A stretch of DNA of 64,000 nucleotides. It comes from Rhizobium sp. 007 (GTDB lineage: Bacteria > Pseudomonadota > Alphaproteobacteria > Rhizobiales > Rhizobiaceae). The stretch is from NCBI RefSeq assembly GCF_015353075.1, contig NZ_CP064191.1, forward strand, positions 310,001-374,000, in the 5' to 3' direction. Positions within the stretch are counted from its first letter, which is position 1. Every line of letters starts with the position of its first letter. Below are positions 40,301-50,200 of the stretch, piece by piece. The notes below the pieces were generated by a model that worked only from the letters and a program-made list of their open reading frames with translations, ran no database searches and was not told where the DNA came from. The translations under genes and the position numbers were made by a program.

Positions 40301-40916
40301 GGTCAGTCGCACAAAGGCTGAGATCCGCAATTTTGGCATTGAGGTGGTTGGCCAACGCGGCATGTGTGAGCACCGCGCCCTTTGGTCCGCCGGTGGTTCC
40401 GGACGTGAAAATGACATAGGCAGCATCACCCGGCTGCACATCCAGGAATGTTGTGGGCGCGGCGGGGATCGAGGTGGCTAAACCGGCATTGACGACCGAA
40501 GCGGTTCCCGCAATTGCCTGCGCAAGCTCCAAATCGTCTGGAGCAGTAACCAGGATGGCGCATTCGCTACGTTCAACCATGCCCCGCAGCCGATCGGTGG
40601 GGTATGCCGTGTCCAGGGGTACGTAGACCGCGCGCAGCCGAAATATCGCTAGCATACAAGCAAGCAGCGCTGGGCCACGCGGCATCAACACAGCCACTGC
40701 CATGCCCCGTGTGCAGCCATGAACGCCAAGCGCGGCGGCAAGTCGATTGGTGAGATCGTCCAGTTCGCCATACGTCAGGTAATCTTCGCCGAAATACACG
40801 GCGGGACGGGCGGGGCATTCTTTTGCCGATTGGCCAAAGCGGGAAACAACAGATACAAATACTTTCGGAGAAGCGGGATGTAAGCTGTCCATAAGAGTGC
40901 GTTTTCCAAACTGCAT
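34347..40916 (-). CDS. Nonribosomal peptide synthetase 1 (A-T-C-A-T-C), NifA/sigma-54 controlled
   Basis: Two modules are visible, numbered from ATG 40916 (2189 aa). A1: TSGTTGGPKGAVL about 175, [23 protein letters not shown]1: DLGGDSLRMM about 598. C: TTHEIIMDAWS about 789. A2: TSGTAGEPKGVRV about 1270, FYGSTECSSN. PCP2: ALGGTSILS about 1655. A terminal condensation domain: VVHHFLTDGYG about 1850. There is no thioesterase. A1 binding-pocket residues by eye are D-V-W-Q-S-V-H-D-G. A2 lacks the usual Asp235 (LVASTW), as in domains for beta-amino or non-amino acids. The frame is open to 41324, but the promoter lies at 41246-41340, so the start must be downstream; 40916 (AGGAAA) or 40892 are the best choices. 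Confidence 0.93.
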   Translation of the reverse strand: MQFGKRTLMDSLHPASPKVFVSVVSRFGQSAKECPARPAVYFGEDYLTYGELDDLTNRLAAALGVHGCTRGMAVAVLMPRGPALLACMLAIFRLRAVYVPLDTAYPTDRLRGMVERSECAILVTAPDDLELAQAIAGTASVVNAGLATSIPAAPTTFLDVQPGDAAYVIFTSGTTGGPKGAVLTHAALANHLNAKIADLSLCATDRVAQTASHCFDVSLWQFLAGLLVGGAIDILPSAVIADPRQLSKTLRDRRITVIQFVPSLLRTCLVATEGESTPQFENLRCISTVGEPLSPDLCRKWLTHHPEVPILNHYGPTECGDGVTHHLVTQPPAANETYVPIGRPIPGLRVYLVRPDSDLLKLASRGEVGELCVSGAGVARGYINDPERTAAVFVANPFDDTPSHSRLYRTGDLARMRPDGLLECLGRADRQVKVRGYRVELGEIESVLNSHHGVMGSAVVLHRSQHRWAKLTARAKLGRESSDENASAVDADLVPPSLVAFVVLRDHCTLRHLQEHLGRYLAPYIMPDQIFEVPTLPLNANGKLDYGRLPIPDGMRPLSDVAFVSPRSEIERQLANLWEQILCVAPVGLDDAFIDLGGDSLRMMLLANRVHRLFGRQIQSGQLHRSTVRELARTIEQGAETQLPPIIRIPEAATKVVPPTYLQTHLWFLWKLDPQARNYELRTVVNLEGSLDRGAFEAAWTDLLHRFDTLRVRFLEKDGHPLMAFDGPLPRLEYQDLSSLPSMAQAEHVAAIQRQHSAQPFDLATGPLLRTALVRRNERRHELYLTTHEIIMDAWSLSVLARDLRRLYESHTVGQAAASPAKPEIGLGDYALWEAKNLTPDRYNVQGTYWQQMLSGELPVLELSSDHERPRHLTYASHAQGLALDAGVTAALRRVAADNRSTLFATLLAGFAIVLAQYAGQDEVVVGAPHVVRQRPGTEQLLGFFLNMLPLRLKIDDTETFNTLVKGVQETVSDAISHGDYPFGRMLETLNIARRSNISPVFQVMFNMYSEQPEEVHGDGGRLTITIRELELGYAKYDLTLYAQEEGDGVYLQLTYCKEILEAPQAERILRNLEHTLKHCVAAPDAPLSSLGLLHEKEVRFLASFNDTSRDFGCKATLRELFEAQVQRTPEHTAFFWNGGRISYAELNDSVDRIANGLAGLGARAGDRIAIATDRGIATLVALLACVKVHAAYVCLGPELPQARAVHILRATSPKVLLTDSEVHASWACYENSPCQMVSLNSLSGTASIGGVPHPVLPHDVLHIVFTSGTAGEPKGVRVPASACLNRLHWMWSELPFLAGDVAVVQKSATLVASTWEIFGPLLQGVPAYLLSREELVIPERLLSVLENHKISHLLAAPPILDALIMARSTGGPSASALRLVASSTQALPPDLVKRWTLAFPATNLFNFYGSTECSSNAAWHQVDHSLPLDARNVPIGRPIANVQLTVRSRKLQLMPRGALGELCVTGACLSLGYLDNIEQPATRFEMMQDGQLLYRTGDLARFREDGTLELHGRDDDQVKVNGYRVELDEVAHALRSHPAVSDAGVALHAMPDRGGLLVGYVVSTADLLDEADLLAFTRETLPTYMVPARIMRIDELPRNPGGKLDRRALPLPTAMSTGKGRRPQTVTEAALADLWERLLGCEEVSAEDEFFALGGTSILSVRCVSDASLRGLRFTVGELYDNPRLADLASLIDAHGDALPNETTFDRIKSENVAPPFSPTMRFFSQHMGYDEHFNLYGLWKFSAGELNGTLLSQAVATLGDEHPMLRTRLVRSDGTPARTLPTDDPLSLERITLPADLPEMWEQIVSEKTEQAQYAFRFDGRTPLLRVLLFEGGQPQTQRSWLFIVVHHFLTDGYGFRLLIGELERLYRTAAAGLEVKPTALTGHASIANWLNLLRNHAIDHAEEELEYWETRPWAALMPSGSPLALAAARSGGDPTPSDPVGARRMQALLRAGEVDNDEFLRLCESQATRFLSIPQVETAALLGFSDRAGIDGLDLILLAFLRTLGGDRPMLGLYVDSITALRTPVLGGVDLSNNLGICCELLPMPLVVDGTEPTMAQLRSVAAQRRRIPTLGLGLRALQAFHPDERVAARAARLPTPRVVINFRAPLAAIGGRRFLDQQEAPLWCGEDMNFNKHHWLEYSIDEVNSCLRIVQQHNYSRIDGSSATSTANKLQNNLTGIIREICNRQ

Positions 40917-41245
40917 TAACGAAGGAAATTTCCTGTGGTGGCCTGGCGTTCCAGCTCTTGATCCAGGCCATGGTAGACGCCGAGCAAGCCCGCCGAGGGG
41001 CAGGCATGTCCGGCGCTCGTATGAACAGCATGGCCCAATATTGAGCACACCGTTGAATGGATCGTAGACAGGCACAAACGCGCCAGCCTCGCTCGATTGC
41101 GACGCTGTCATTCTGGATGAGTTTTGCGGAACCTTACATTTTCGACCTTCTCTTCGGCTGGTCCACTGGTCGTTGCCAGAGGTCTGAATAGACATTCGCA
41201 AGCAGCTTGCGAGAAACTTTCTCTCAATCCCTTGCGATGAACCCC

Positions 41246-41262
41246 TGCATATAGTGCGCCAA
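41246..41262 (-). promoter_or_regulatory. Sigma-54 promoter of the NRPS1 operon
   Basis: The minus strand reads TTGGCGCACTATATGCA, with GG and GC ten bases apart. It matches 11 of the 14 fixed positions of the -24/-12 consensus, with the essential GG/GC intact. The predicted start is near 41235. Confidence 0.75.
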
Positions 41263-41307
41263 ACGAAAAACGATTTATAAACAACAACATGACTTCCAAG
41301 GTTGCCA

Positions 41308-41340
41308 TGTCGCATGTTCGACATTGTTCAACATCAAACA
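41308..41340. promoter_or_regulatory. Tandem NifA upstream activating sites of the NRPS1 operon
   Basis: TGTCGCATGTTCGACA (41308-41323) and TGTTCAACATCAAACA (41325-41340), written on the plus strand, both fit TGT-N10-ACA. They start 17 bp apart, the same phasing as at 2078-2110. The first is 45 bp from the -24 element. Confidence 0.85.
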
Positions 41341-41776
41341 AAACTATGCACGTGGTGTTGGCCGGCTCTTAAGTTCCGCTTTCCCGGGGGTGGAATCCTG
41401 TCCATGACGGCGATGGCGAGTGCGTGCAGATTGGCAACGAGGAGCTTCGTGGAATTTGTTCGCCGCGACTTTGTCCGAAATGGCGTGAGGATAAATGATC
41501 AAGGGGGAGTAGAGCTTCGGGCCCTGTTGCAAAAACAATGTGATGCTGGAATGGGCGGTGACGATTTTCAGCGGCCCTTTAATGAGCGATTTCAAGTGTC
41601 GCAATTTTGAGGGCGAGGTCATCCTTTGGGTGGTTCGCTGGTGTTGCCGGTGCGGGGCATTCAAAATGCTGAAAAGGGCCTAATGCGTATGCGCCGTCTG
41701 CATCCCATTGATTCCGCGTGTTTCTGAACGTTGAGGTTTCTGTCAGAAGATTTTCGGCAAGAGCTGGAGATTTGGC
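41341..41776. other. Spacer upstream of the NRPS1 promoter, no gene seen
   Basis: Frames on either strand are short and look non-coding. The stretch separates the NifA sites from IS66 remains and may contain the unrecognised end of another IS. Confidence 0.4.
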
Positions 41777-42230
41777 ATGGCGGATGGTCACGGGTTTGTT
41801 GGGCGATGCGAAGTTGTCGAGCCTCGTCGGGGAAACCGGCGATGGCCCAATGATCTGAAGGCGCGAATTGTAGCGGAAAGCCTTCAGCCTGGTGCTCGGG
41901 TTGTTGATGTTGCGCGTCGTCATGATCTCATTGCGCATCAGCTTTCGGACTGGCGACGGCAGGCACGTCAGGGTCTTCTGGCGCTGCCTGCGGAGCTGAT
42001 GGCTGGCGTGCCTTGCGAGAATAGCGGCCCATTCGAGCCTGCCTTTGTGCCACTTGATTATGACGGAGCCGAAGATTGCTACCGATGCTTCGCCGATCCC
42101 GGAGACGGTCGAGATCACTTCGGGGACCATGACGGTAGAAATAGGCGTAGACCTTGTGGTGAGGGTTCCCGGCGATGTGCCGGTTGATCGGGTTGCGGCT
42201 CTGGTGCGGGCGATGCGAGGGATGGCATGA
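41777..42230 (+). pseudogene. IS66 accessory protein (TnpA/OrfA), frameshifted
   Basis: MADGHGFVGRCEVVEPRRGN, then RRWPNDLKARIVAESLQPGA and VVDVARRHDLIAHQLSDWRR, is the helix-turn-helix protein of IS66 elements. The frame must shift near 42060 to recover TEPKIATDASPIPETVEITS to the end at 42230, which overlaps the next ORF (ATGA) as usual in IS66. Confidence 0.8.
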
Positions 42231-42457
42231 TCGTCGCGGGCCAACGATTACCGATCTTGATCGCGACGAGGCCGGTGGACTTCCGCTGTGGTCATCAGGC
42301 GCTGGCATTGATGGTGCAAACCGAGTTGAAGCTCGATCTGCATTCCGGGGTGACGGTGATCTTCCGGTCGAAGCGCGGGGATCGCCTAAAAATCCTGGTA
42401 TGGGATGGCACCGGAATGGTGCTGATCTACAAGGATCTGCTGTCGTTTGGCAGTTAA
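42227..42457 (+). pseudogene. IS66 OrfB (TnpB), C-terminally truncated
   Basis: MIVAGQRLPILIATRPVDFR is followed by the family motif DRLKILVWDGTGMVLIYKDL. The normal protein is about 115 aa, but this copy diverges at 76. The main IS66 transposase gene is absent. Just after it, TGGCAGTTAA-N4-GAGA occurs twice (42451 and 42489), probably the end of another IS. Confidence 0.8.
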
Positions 42458-42700
42458 ACGTGAGAATGCGCCCGTTAGAGCAGCTCTTGGCAGTTAATTT
42501 GAGACGGTCCGCCCATGTTTCGCATTGACCAATTCTCATTTAAGTGGTTGTAAAAATTCCGATTTACTGGACGTGATCTGCTAGGATGGAAAGCTCCGTC
42601 CTTGTGGCAAATATCAAATTAGAGCATCGCACTGGAATTGAGAATCGAAGGGTTTTCCTCTTGGTATTGTTGTGATTCACTTCCCTTGGAGGTGAATCAC

Positions 42701-43081
42701 ATGGGAAAGTCTCATTCTGTTGATCTTCGTCGACGTGTTGTCTCGATGGTCGCTAGTGGCCAGTCACGGCGCGCCGCTGCCCGTCATTTCGCTATCAGCG
42801 ACAGCAGTGCGATCAAACTGCTGCAACGCCGCGAGCGGACTGGTCTGATAACACCTGCACGACAAGGAAGGCCGCCGGGGGGAGGAAAGCTGTCGCCCTA
42901 TCGAGACTTTCTCGTTGCACAGGTCGAAGTCAAACCTGACATCACCATGCCCGAGCTTGCCCGTCGTCTTGAGGATGAACATGGTTTGGTTATTCCACCA
43001 TCGTCCCTGTCGAGGTTTTTGATAACACAGGGCTTCACATATAAAAAAACAGCTGATGGCGTCGGAACGCGCTCGCGCTGA
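42701..43081 (+). CDS. IS630-family transposase, N-terminal part (orfA)
   Basis: The 126-aa protein from ATG 42701 (GGAGGTGAATCAC ribosome site) has the helix-turn-helix region [20 protein letters not shown] and [20 protein letters not shown]. It stops soon after a run of seven A in TATAAAAAAACAG. With six A's the frame would continue straight into orfB. Slippage on this run or a programmed frameshift may fuse the two. Alternatively the copy is simply frameshifted. Confidence 0.8.
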   Translation: MGKSHSVDLRRRVVSMVASGQSRRAAARHFAISDSSAIKLLQRRERTGLITPARQGRPPGGGKLSPYRDFLVAQVEVKPDITMPELARRLEDEHGLVIPPSSLSRFLITQGFTYKKTADGVGTRSR

Positions 43082-43658
43082 TATCCGAAAAGATCGTGAT
43101 GTCTGGATTTCGAAACGCCAGCCGAGGATGCGATTTGAACCGCATCGACTTGTTTTCTTGGACGAAACCTCAGTGAACACAAAGATGGTGAGACTGCGTG
43201 GGCGGTCTCCGCGTGGCGAGCGTCTCATTGCGGATGCACCGTTTGGTCACTGGGGGACACAGACCTTTATTGCAGGCTTGCGGTGTTTCGGTCTTACCGC
43301 GCCCTGGATTATTGACAAGCCGGTGAACCGGGAAATCTTCGACATTTACATCGAGACCCAGCTTGCTCCGACACTCGAACCAGGCAATGTCGTAATCCTG
43401 GATAATCTTCGCGTTCACAAGAGCGAAAAAGCCAAAGCCTGCCTCAAGGAAGTTGGTGCGTGGTTGCTGTTCCTGCCAGCTTATTCGCCGGACCTGAACC
43501 CCATCGAAATGGCCTTCGCCAAAATCAAGGCCCACCTCAGAGCAGCCACCGCACGCACGTTTGACGCTCTCTCAAATGCCCTCGGATCGATCTGCAACCT
43601 CTTCAACAGCCAAGAATGCCGTAACTATTTCAGAGCCGCCGGGTATGGGTTCGATTAA
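43056..43658 (+). CDS. IS630-family transposase, catalytic part (orfB)
   Basis: The 200-aa frame contains the DDE triad in [38 protein letters not shown] and [23 protein letters not shown] 43056 is immediately after the A7 run, so it is either translated as an orfA-orfB fusion or separately. It is close in sequence to the truncated copy at 27.4 kb but not identical. Confidence 0.8.
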   Translation: MASERARADIRKDRDVWISKRQPRMRFEPHRLVFLDETSVNTKMVRLRGRSPRGERLIADAPFGHWGTQTFIAGLRCFGLTAPWIIDKPVNREIFDIYIETQLAPTLEPGNVVILDNLRVHKSEKAKACLKEVGAWLLFLPAYSPDLNPIEMAFAKIKAHLRAATARTFDALSNALGSICNLFNSQECRNYFRAAGYGFD

Positions 43659-43792
43659 AAGTACGGTGCTCTAGGTGCCAAATCACGAACTGAAATCTCA
43701 AATTTACTGCTCGATCTAAAATAGTGTGCCGTGCTATCTCGTTGAAATGCTTGCAGGCAGAGTCTCACGATTAACTGCAAAACGACACTGCG

Positions 43793-44162
43793 CATGGCCC
43801 GGCGGATGCGGCAGTGGCACGAACACCTCCTGGCGGCGTTGTTCCCGCTCGCGCATGTAATCCTTGATGATCGTGTAGCCGCCGGTGAACCCGCACTCGT
43901 CACGGAGCCGGTCGAACACCGGCTTGGCCGTATGGCGCTGCTTGCGCGGCACCGTCACATCCTCATCGAGCCACTGATCGACGATTGACACAAACGCATC
44001 CAGCTTCGGCCGCCGCACAGGTGACCGGCGCTGATAGCCGGGCGGAACATAATACGACAGCATCTTGGCGACACTGTCGCGCGATATGTTGAAATGCTTT
44101 GCAGCCTGACGACGGCTCATTCCTTCCGAAACAGCCAGCCGAACCTTCAGATAAAGTTCCAC
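43793..44162 (-). pseudogene. istA: IS21-family IstA transposase, N-terminal fragment
   Basis: MELYLKVRLAVSEGMSRRQA, then KHFNISRDSVAKML and TAKPVFDRLRDECGFTGGYT, is the IstA N-terminus. Homology stops at PPGHAQC, so the catalytic DDE half and istB are missing. The intact left end of the element lies upstream, up to 44272, with the subterminal direct repeats CGGCGGAATAGTCCGGCC and CGGGCGGAGTAAAATCCGG. It has cut into the 3' end of the NRPS2 gene. Confidence 0.85.
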
Positions 44163-44220
44163 GGTGTAGATCCCCTGTCCCTCCTGCGTTCAATGCAGCA
44201 AGGAAATAGGTGGCCGGATT

Positions 44221-47200
44221 TTACTCCGCCCGCGGCCGGACTATTCCGCCGCTACCGTGGCAGGTTTTTGCACCGCCGCTCTCAGGTGACCGGTTTAAGG
44301 CAGTTGATAGCCGTCGGGCCAGAACTCGGCGATTTTCCGGAACACTCATCATCGTCATATGGTTGCCTGGGATCGGTGTGGCATGAACACACGCCGCAGC
44401 TATGATATGTTGCCAACCTAGCATGCGCGAGCTTGCCTCTTGACCATCCATATTTTCTTCAGTTCCTGCACGAAGGTTGATGAGCGGCTCGGTGGCATAA
44501 AACTGATGTATTTCGATTGGCAGGGACGGAACTCGATACGATTGCACCACTTGTTGGAACTGGTCGATCCTTTTATACATCAAAGCTTCGCTTTGAATAT
44601 CGCGAGACGCGTGCAGCGCTCCAAGTTGCTGTCCCTTCTTGAGCAATTGAGCGATTGAATTTTGTTGTGCAAGGTGGTCCTCGAGTTCGAGGACGTCATG
44701 GTCCACGACATCAAGGGATTGCAGCACCGCTTCTCCCACCACTTCTAAGGGTCGTACTCTCGATGGATTTGAGGATAGCGCAACATCAATGAAACCCATG
44801 AATGATATAGCCTCGTCGAGATATAGTAAGCGCTGGGCAATTGCGTAAGCTAAAATTCCGCCTGAAGAGTATCCAGCAAGGCGATACGGACCTTGCGGCT
44901 GGATTTCTTTGATCGCCAGGATTACCTTGGCGGCTATGTGTTCAAGAGTTAGGGGACGAATTTCATCGAAAGGCGGCCATGGCAGAGCATAGACGGGACA
45001 GGATGCGTCCATTTCCCTTGCCAAACTAAGGGCATAGGAACAATCTCCTGAACCCGAAGGAACAAAGAAGAGCGGCGGCTGCGATCCCGTAGCACGAATG
45101 GAAAGCACTCGAGATGTATTGGGGTGCCGCTGTACATCAATCTTCGACGCGAGTTCGTGCAAGACAGGAGCTTGAAAGAGATCAGCGGCGTCAAACCTGA
45201 GGTCAAGTGATAGCGCTCGACTGAGAAGCTGTACTGCCAGCAGCGAGTGGCCGCCGAGTTCGAAGAAGTTGTCGTGGCGGCCGATGCGCTCGAGGCCGAG
45301 CAGCTCTTGCCAGATCGCGGCCAGCAGCGTCTCGACCGCGCCCTGCGGTGCCTCATAGACGGTGCGCGCATAGGCATCGTCGTCGGGAACAGGCAGCGCC
45401 TTGCGGTCGAGCTTGCCGTTCGGCATCAGCGGCAGTGCGTCCGGCCGCACGAAGGCGGCCGGCACCATGTAGTCCGGCAGCAGGCCACCGAGATGGGTCC
45501 GCAACGCTGCGGCAAGCTCCACGCCATCGGCCTCGTGCGACCCGTCCGTCGTCTTCGCAACCACATAGGCGACGAGCCGCTTGTCGCCGGCGCGATCGGC
45601 GCGCGCCACCACCACCGCCTCGGCGACTAGCTTGTGCTCCAGCAGCCGGGCGGCGATCTCGCCCGGCTCGATGCGGAAGCCGCGGATCTTCACCTGCTCG
45701 TCGTTGCGGCCCAGGAACTCCAGATTGCCGTCCGGCAGATAACGCCCAAGGTCACCGGTCCGGTACATCCGCGCCCCGGGCTCATCACTGAACGGATCGG
45801 CCACGAACCGCTCGGCCGTCAGCTCCGGCCGGTTGAGATAGCCGCGCGCCACCCCCGCCCCGCCGATATAGAGCTCGCCCACCGCCCCGAACGGCACAGG
45901 CTGACCATAAGCGTCAAGCACATACACCCGCGTGTTCGCGATCGGACGGCCGATCGGGACGTTCGCGGATACAGCTGGCGCTGCCGGAACCTCATAAAAC
46001 AGACAGCCGACGATCGTTTCGGTGGGGCCGTACTCATTCATCATTCTGGCCGCAGGCTGGACTCTGCGCCACAGCTCGACTGTCGAACCGAACAGCGCTT
46101 CACCGCCGATGATAAACAGGCCAACCTCGCTGGCGGTAGAGTCCGCCAGCATCTGTTGCCCAAGCGCGTCCAAATGGCTCGGCGTGATGTCGATGACCCC
46201 GCAGTGCGAGCGGATCCTTTCCTTCACCCCCTCGACCTCGTCTCCCTCCCTGACAAGCTGTGCATGGCCACCACACAACAAAGGCACAAAAAGGCTGGTA
46301 AGTACGGAATCGAAGGCCAAGGACGAGGAGACTACCGAGGAGGACCTGGGCGCGTAGGCCCCACAGGCCCAGTGCAAATAGTTCACCAATCCCCGATGCT
46401 CGACCATGACGCCCTTTGGCGTTCCGGTGGAACCGGAGGTGTAGATGACATAGGCGAGATGGCTGGGGGTCAGACCGAGGGCATGCGGGTCGGGATCCGA
46501 CGCCGGCAGTTCCGCCCAGGCAGAAGTAGCCGCATCGAGATCGATCGCCTTTAGGTCACCGATCGCCTCGGCGCCGAGGGCTTTGCGGCCGGCCGCATCG
46601 CAAAGCAGCAGCCGCGGGGCGGCATCGTCGAGCACCTGCCGCAGACGGCCGGACGGATAGGCTCGGTCGAGCGGCACATAGGCGCCGCCGGCCTTGAGGA
46701 TCGCCAAGACCCCCACCACCATCGCCGGGCTGCGCTCGACGCAGATCGCCACCGGCTGGTCCGGCTTGCCCCCAAGCGCGATCAGATGATGGGCCAGCCG
46801 GTTGGCCTGGGCGTTCAGTTCGCCATAGCAGATCGACTGCTCTTCGAAGACCAGCGCCACCGCGTCGGGCGCCTTTTGCACCTGCGCCTCAAACAGCTCA
46901 TGGATGCACCGCTCCGACGGATAATCCGCTTCCGTCCGGTTCAGCTCCTCCAGCAGATAGCTGCGCTCGGCGGCCGGCAGGATGTCGAGCTCTCGCACCG
47001 GCGTATTCGGCGCCTGCTCCAATGCCTCCGCCAGCTGCTCGAGCGCCCGCTGCATGTAACCGCAGATCCGATCGGGGGAGATCGGCTCGACCGCGTCCGC
47101 CGTGAGCCCCAGCTCCTGACCAAAATCGTCCACCGACAGCGTCACGGGATAGTTGGTGCGTTCCTCGCCCCCCAGCCATTCCATGCCGGACAGCCCATCC

Positions 47201-50200
47201 TCCGCTTCGCAGGCGACCGCCGGCGTGTTGTGACGGTAGTTCAACAGCGCGCTGAACAGCGGCGCCGGCGCGGCAACCCCGCTGCAGCGTTGCGCCAATG
47301 CCAGCGAGGCATGCTCGTGTGAAAGCAGTTCGGCCAGTCGGGCGTGGGCGATACGCACACTTTCCTCAACCCCGGTCCCATCGAGGTCGAGCCGCACAGG
47401 CAAGGTGTTCATGAACAGGCCCATCGCCCGGTCGGCGCCGGCACCCGCATGCATGCGGCCGAACAGCACCGTGCCGAACACCACCTGCTCACGGCCGCTG
47501 CTCAGCGCCACCACCTGCCCCCAGGCCAGATGGCAAAGGCTCGCAAGGCTCACCCCGAGCCGTCGTGCCTGGCTGCGCAGCCGGTCGTGCAGCGCCTGCG
47601 GCAGCATCCGCCGTGCCTCGCGGGATCCGATGCCATCACCATAGACCTCGCTCAGACCGAACGGCAGCGTCGGCTCGTCGATGTCGGCCAGCATCTCCCG
47701 GAAGAACGCTTCATGCGCTTTGGCATCCATGCCAAGCCGCGCCTGCGCCACCAGGTTGCGGAACGGCTGCGGCGCTGCAAGCTCATGCGCGCGCCCCTGC
47801 AGCGCGGCCCGGACCTCGGCATGCATCACTTCGGCCGTCGTATGATCGCCGATCAGATGGTGCTGCAACACCAAAAGCAGCCAGCGCCCGCTGCCCGGTT
47901 CGCGCGCGATCACGAACCGCATCAGCGGCGCCCGGCCAAGGTCGATGCGCTGCCGGCGCGGATCGAACCGCCGCCTGAGCTCATCGGCGCCGGAACCATC
48001 ACAGCCCTCCAGCTCAACCTCGACCACATCCAGCGGTGCAGTGCGCCAGACCACCTGCGCCGGGTTGGACAGCCCTTCCCAGACAAAGGCGGTGCGCAGA
48101 ATGTCGTGCCGGGCCACGACTTGCTGAACCGCGCCAAGATAGCGCTCAAGCAGGCCACGGTCGGCGAACGCCATCTGCGAGACCAGCAGATAGGGATCGC
48201 CCCGGGTTGCCAGCAGATGGTGGAACAGAATGCCGTCCTGCAGCGGCGACAGGCCATAAATGTCCTGGATATTGCCGACGCCACCGGGAACCGTCGCCAC
48301 GATCCGATCGATCTCCGGCTGGGTCAATTCGGCGAGCGGCAGCATCTGCGGCGTAATCGCCGTACTCTGCTTGGTGATCAGGTTGGCAGGCACCGCCACC
48401 TCGTGATGGCTGCCAAGGCTGGCGGCAAGATCGGCCAGCACCGGCCTGGCGAACAGGGTGCGCACCTCCACCCCGAGCGACAGCCGCCGCAGCCGCTCCA
48501 TCAGCTGCACCGCCAGGAGCGAGTGGCCGCCGAGTTCGAAGAAGTGGTCGTGGCGTCCGACGCGCTCGACACCGAGAAGCTCGGCCCAGATCGCGGCCAG
48601 CGCCGTCTCGATCCCGCCTTGCGGCGCCTCATAGGCCGCCCGCGCATAGGCGTCGTCCTCCGGCGCCGGCAGTCCCTTGCGGTCGAGCTTGCCGTTCGCC
48701 GTCAAGGGCAGCGCCGCAAGCCGCACGAACGCCGACGGCACCATGTAGTCCGGCAGCAGGCCACTGAGATGGGCCCGCAACGACGCAGCAAGCCCGGCGC
48801 CATCGGCTTCGTCCGACCCGTCCGTCGTCTTCGCAACCACATAGGCGACGAGCCGCTTGTCGCCGGTGCGATCCTCGCGCGCCACCACCGCGGCATCGCC
48901 GACAAGCTCATGCTCGCAAAGCCGGGCGGCGATCTCGCCCGGCTCGATGCGGAAGCCGCGGATCTTCACCTGCTCGTCGTTGCGGCCCAGGAACTCCAGA
49001 TTGCCGTCCGGCAGGTAGCGCGCCAGGTCGCCGGTCCGGTACATCCGGGCATCCGCCTTGCCGCTGAACGGATCGGCCAGGAACCGCTCCGCCGTCAGCT
49101 CCGGACGGTTGAGGTAGCCGCGCGCCACCCCCGCTCCGCCAATATAGAGCTCGCCAACCGCCCCAAACGGGACGGGCTGACGATGGTCGTCAAGCACATA
49201 AAGCCGCGTGTTCGATATCGGACGCCCGATCGGCACATTCATCGATGCGGAAAGGTCTGCGGGGATGTCATGGAAAGCACAACCGACAACCGCTTCCGTC
49301 GGGCCATACTCGTTGACCATTCTGGCAGCCGGCTGGATCTGACGCCAGCGCTCGACCGTCGAAGACGATAATGCCTCGCCGCCAATGACGAACAGCTCCA
49401 CTTGACTGGCATCTCCAGTCGACTGCAGTTGCTGCCCCAGAACATCCAGATGACTGGGAGTGATTTTGACCAGCCTGCGGCCTAAGACTAGCTCTACCTT
49501 AAGGTCCTCGGTTTCCTTTCCCTCGGATATGAGATGTTCATACCCACCACAGATTAGAGGCGCAAACAGACTGGTAATGGTAGCATCGAAGGCGAGCGAA
49601 GAGGAGACGACGGAGGAGGATATGGGCGTGTAAGCCTCGCGGGCCCAGGACAGATAATTGACCAGTCCGCGATGCTCGACCATGACGCCCTTTGGCGTTC
49701 CGGTGGAACCGGAGGTATAGATCACGTAGGCGAGATGGCTGGGGGTGAGGCTGAGGGCATGCGGGTCGGGATCGTCTGCGGGCTGGTCGGCCCAGGGATG
49801 CTCGCCGTTCGAGAGATCGACCACGCTCAGGCTTGCGATCGCCTCGGCGCCGAGCGCTTTGCGGCCGACCGCATCGCAAAGCAGCAGCCGCGGCGCGGCA
49901 TCGGCGAGCACCTGGTTGAGCCGCGGGCTCGGATAGGCCGGGTCGAGCGGCAGATAGGCGCCGCCGGCCTTGAGGATCGCCAGCAGCCCCACCACCATCG
50001 CCGGGCTGCGCTCGACGCAGATCGCAATGCGCTCGTCCGGCTTGACGCCGAGCCCGATCAGATGATGGGCCAGCCGGTTGGCGCGCTGATTGAGCTCGCC
50101 ATAGCTCAGACGCTCGTCCTCGTGGACCACCGCCACCGCGTCGGGCGCCTTTTGCACCTGCGCCTCGAACAGCGCGTGGATGCACAGATCCGACGGATAG

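Larger units (their letters stand above)
42622..43671 (+). mobile_element. IS630-family insertion sequence with TA target duplication
   Basis: The ends are imperfect inverted repeats (GAGCATCGCACT at 42622; GAGCACCGTACT on the minus strand ending at 43671). They are flanked on both sides by TA (42620-42621, 43672-43673), the target duplication made by IS630/mariner-type transposition. It is the best preserved IS here. Confidence 0.82.

Noticed and set aside
41112..41324. N-terminal ~70 codons of the longest NRPS1 frame
   Set aside because: They overlap the NifA sites and the -24/-12 promoter, so they cannot be translated from that start.
47344..49371. 675-codon plus-strand frame opposite NRPS2
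   Set aside because: It is a GC-rich antisense shadow of NRPS coding sequence, with no start signal or recognisable domain.
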